This document shows, in pieces, positions 62,062-64,000 of a stretch of DNA of 64,000 nucleotides. Both the position numbers and the translations under genes were made by a program. Location of the stretch: NCBI RefSeq assembly GCF_030718205.1, contig NZ_JAUZQF010000004.1, forward strand, positions 434,001 through 498,000, given 5' to 3'. This DNA is from Nonomuraea turcica (GTDB lineage Bacteria > Actinomycetota > Actinomycetes > Streptosporangiales > Streptosporangiaceae). Below the pieces are notes generated by a model. It had not been told where the DNA came from and did no database searches. It saw nothing but the letters and a program-made list of their open reading frames with translations. Every line of letters begins with the position of its first letter. Positions within the stretch are counted from its first letter, which is position 1.

Positions 62062-63096
62062 CTACCGATCAGCGGGGCGCCACCGTTCCGGATCGCCGGG
62101 GACCCGCACCACGCGCCCCTTGGCCGCCAGCCAGACCAGGTGGGCGAGGGTCTCGTTGTTGGCCGCGCGCCGCATGAACGGCGGGATCGTCTCCCACGGC
62201 CGCGACCAGCTCAGCCGGGTCGCCACGTCCCAGCATGTCACGCCGTCGCCGCCGGCGACGACCCGCTCGATCTCGGCCAGCCGCCCGTCGTGGTGCGCCA
62301 GCACGTGGTCCACCCGCTCGGCCAGTTCCAGGAACCGGTACTCATGCGCGGGCAGCACCTCATCGACGTCCAGCTTGCGCACGGCCGCCAGCGCGTCGAG
62401 GTAGTCGGCCAGCGGGTTGGGCCCGGACTGCGGGTGCACGGCCACGATCGGCGTGATCTTGGCCAGCACGTGGTCGCCGGAGAACAGCAGCCTGCGCTCG
62501 GGCGAGACGAAGCACAGATGCCCCGGCGAGTGGCCGGGCGTCCAGACCGCCCGCAGGTCCCAACCGGGCAGGCCGAGCTCGTCGCCGTCCTCCACCAGCC
62601 GGTCGGGCGCAGCCATGGAGACCATGTGCCTGATCATCATCGACGCGCCGGCCAGCTCGTCCAGCGTCAGCGGCGGCACCCCGCAGCGGGCCAGCAGCGC
62701 CCGCTCGCGCTGGACCAGGGAGTCGATGGCCGCGTCGTCGTAACGCTCGCGGACCAGGCGCGCGTCGGCCGGGTGCAGGCCGATCCAGGCGCCCGACGCC
62801 TCGCGGACGCGCCCGGCCAGGCCGTAGTGGTCGGGGTGGATGTGGGTGACGAGCACGGCCTGGACGTCGGTGATCGTGTACCCGGCCACGCCCAGGCCGG
62901 CGACGAGCGCCTCGTAGGCCTCGTCGGTGTTCCACCCGGCGTCGATGACGGCCACGCCGCCGGGCAGCTCCAGGGCGTAGACCAGCACGTACCGCAGCGG
63001 GTTGACCGGGATCGGCACCGGGATGGACCACAGTCCCGGGCGTACTTGCTCGACGTCCGGGATCGTCCCGCCGGTCCACGCTTCCCGCTGCGCCAT
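62062..63096 (-). CDS. Metallo-beta-lactamase-fold hydrolase (second paralogue)
   Basis: A 344-residue MBL-fold protein with THIHPDHYGLAG (metal site), HSPGHLCFVSPERRLLFSGDHV and PAHEYRFLEL. It is parallel to the 24607-25644 protein, sharing SIPVPIPVNPLRYVLVYALE-type sequence, the same C-terminal helical part (SRPWETIPPFMRRAANNETL) and a place beside steroid-like genes. ATG 63096 is used here; GTGs at 63111, 63114 and 63126 could add 5-10 residues and none has a good ribosome binding site. Thioester hydrolysis is a guess. Confidence 0.83.
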   Translation of the reverse strand: MAQREAWTGGTIPDVEQVRPGLWSIPVPIPVNPLRYVLVYALELPGGVAVIDAGWNTDEAYEALVAGLGVAGYTITDVQAVLVTHIHPDHYGLAGRVREASGAWIGLHPADARLVRERYDDAAIDSLVQRERALLARCGVPPLTLDELAGASMMIRHMVSMAAPDRLVEDGDELGLPGWDLRAVWTPGHSPGHLCFVSPERRLLFSGDHVLAKITPIVAVHPQSGPNPLADYLDALAAVRKLDVDEVLPAHEYRFLELAERVDHVLAHHDGRLAEIERVVAGGDGVTCWDVATRLSWSRPWETIPPFMRRAANNETLAHLVWLAAKGRVVRVPGDPERWRPADR

Positions 63097-63130
63097 GCTG
63101 GCAGGGGTCACCACGAATTTCGACACATAC

Positions 63131-63162
63131 CCGAATATAGTTCTGGATCCGAATCGTGTTCT
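63131..63162. promoter_or_regulatory. Direct repeat CCGAAT-N3-GTTCT between the MBL and hydroquinone-reductase-like genes
   Basis: Two copies, 63131-63144 and 63149-63162, spaced 18 bp, with 11 of 14 bases equal. On the other strand each reads AGAAC-N3-ATTCGG, the same half-site as at 62021-62033. They lie in the divergent gap and cover both start regions. Confidence 0.55.
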
Positions 63163-63172
63163 ACTGGGAGCC

Positions 63173-64000
63173 ATGAAGCTGAGCCGCGAGATCTCAGGCG
63201 ATGGCCGCTTCGTCCGGCAGCCGAACCGCTTCACGGAACGGATCGGCCCTCCCGAACCCGGCCGGTACCGGGTCTACGCCTCCTACGCCTGCCCGTGGGC
63301 GCAGCGCGTGCTGATCGTACGGAAACTGCTGGGCCTGGAGGACCTGCTGGACGTCACGATCGTCGACCCCATCAGGGACGAGAAGGGCTGGCGCATCCCC
63401 GATGGCGACCCGGAGTATCTGTCGGAGCTCTATCACGCGACCGACCCCGGCTACACGGGCCGCTACACCGTCCCCTGCGTCTGGGACACCCGGGACAAGC
63501 GCATCGTCACCAACGACTTCCCGCAGATCACCCTCGATCTGGAGACGTCATGGGGCACCGTCCCCAACCTCTATCCCGAGCGCCTGCGTCCCGACATCGA
63601 CATCATGAACGACCGCCTCTACCACGGCCTCAACAACGCGGTGTACGAGGCGGGCTTCGCCCGTGACCAGCAGGCGTACGAGGAGGCGGTGTCGCGGGTC
63701 TTCACCACGCTCGACTTCCTCGAGGTGCGCCTGGCGGAGTCGGACTACCTCTTCGACACCCTCACCGACAGTGACGTGCGCCTCTACACGACGCTGGCCA
63801 GGTTCGACAGCGTCTACTACGCGCACTTCAAGTGCTCGGTCCGGCGGCTGATCGACTATCCGGCGCTGTGGGCGTACGCGCGCAGGCTCTACGCCATCCC
63901 GGCCTTCCGCGAGACCACCGACTTCGACCAGATCAAGCGTCATTACTACATCACCCAGACCAACATCAACCCGAGCCGGATCGTGCCGGTAGGACCGGAG
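63173..64000 (+). CDS. Glutathionyl-hydroquinone reductase-like GST-fold protein, C-terminus outside window
   Basis: The frame is open to the window edge (276 codons). After MKLSREISGDGRF the thioredoxin-fold domain carries YASYACPWAQRVLIVRK, the catalytic Cys-Pro-Trp-Ala of Xi-class GSTs (YqjG/ECM4). Then come PDIDIMNDRLYHGLNNAVYE and YLFDTLTDSDVRLYTTLARF, and it ends QTNINPSRIVPVGPE, close to the family C-terminus (about 310-330 residues). Actinobacteria lack glutathione, so the thiol would be mycothiol. GGGAG precedes the ATG. It is divergent from the MBL gene. Confidence 0.9.
   Translation, partial: MKLSREISGDGRFVRQPNRFTERIGPPEPGRYRVYASYACPWAQRVLIVRKLLGLEDLLDVTIVDPIRDEKGWRIPDGDPEYLSELYHATDPGYTGRYTVPCVWDTRDKRIVTNDFPQITLDLETSWGTVPNLYPERLRPDIDIMNDRLYHGLNNAVYEAGFARDQQAYEEAVSRVFTTLDFLEVRLAESDYLFDTLTDSDVRLYTTLARFDSVYYAHFKCSVRRLIDYPALWAYARRLYAIPAFRETTDFDQIKRHYYITQTNINPSRIVPVGPE

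Overview
The window is about 72% GC (my estimate) with dense, overlapping genes, many GTG and TTG starts, SigE-family and ECF sigma factors, lipoprotein transporters and mycobacterial-type steroid genes. This points to a soil actinomycete, most likely of the Streptosporangiales (Nonomuraea-like). That placement is inferred from protein style, not from a marker gene. I see no rRNA, tRNA or CRISPR array.

Layout. 0-8 kb: end of a membrane-protein gene, a large LuxR-type (LAL) regulator, a shrunken SDR gene, a flavin reductase and a four-gene glycine-betaine/proline ABC transporter. 8-11 kb: a C-tail-anchored sigma-like protein, an ECF41 (SigJ-like) sigma factor and its divergent AhpD-like partner, which has a textbook ECF41 promoter. 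11-18 kb: a steroid side-chain operon (fadD17, chsE1, chsE2, chsH2, chsH1, ltp2) divergent from a KstR-like TetR regulator. 18-29 kb: SigE-type sigma factor with a membrane partner, a GlxA-type regulator, a quinone-oxidoreductase-like enzyme, a SigX5-like sigma factor, fadA5, a metallo-beta-lactamase-fold protein, a FadR-type GntR regulator, a LigD phosphoesterase/dead-ligase fusion, a DUF4143 ATPase preceded by 23-bp tandem repeats, and an acetyltransferase.

29-41 kb: sodC; a seven-gene L-fucose catabolism and uptake operon reading leftward from 37677; a cytochrome P450 with a KstR box; and an IS110 element inserted in the 3' end of a DUF559 gene. 41-46 kb: small enzymes and regulators. 46-52 kb: gmd, a GT4 glycosyltransferase - methyltransferase - alpha/alpha-barrel cassette, a DUF1702 gene, a 30-bp tandem array and another methyltransferase. 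52-54 kb: a KstR-boxed PPOX-ferredoxin-alcohol dehydrogenase operon. 54-61 kb: a ROK-regulated sugar ABC transporter operon with Gfo/Idh and isomerase genes. 61-64 kb: a hydroxyacyl-CoA-type SDR, a second MBL-fold protein and a glutathionyl-hydroquinone-reductase-like gene cut by the window end.

Two scattered regulons are visible. Four perfect copies of the KstR consensus T-N2-AAC-N2-GTT-N2-A (before fadA5, the P450, the PPOX-ferredoxin-ADH operon and gmd), plus two near-matches between fadD17 and the TetR gene, tie the steroid genes together. A 17-bp palindrome at the start of the GntR gene recurs (15/17) 17 bp upstream of the fucose operon 12 kb away, suggesting that this GntR protein is the fucose-operon repressor.
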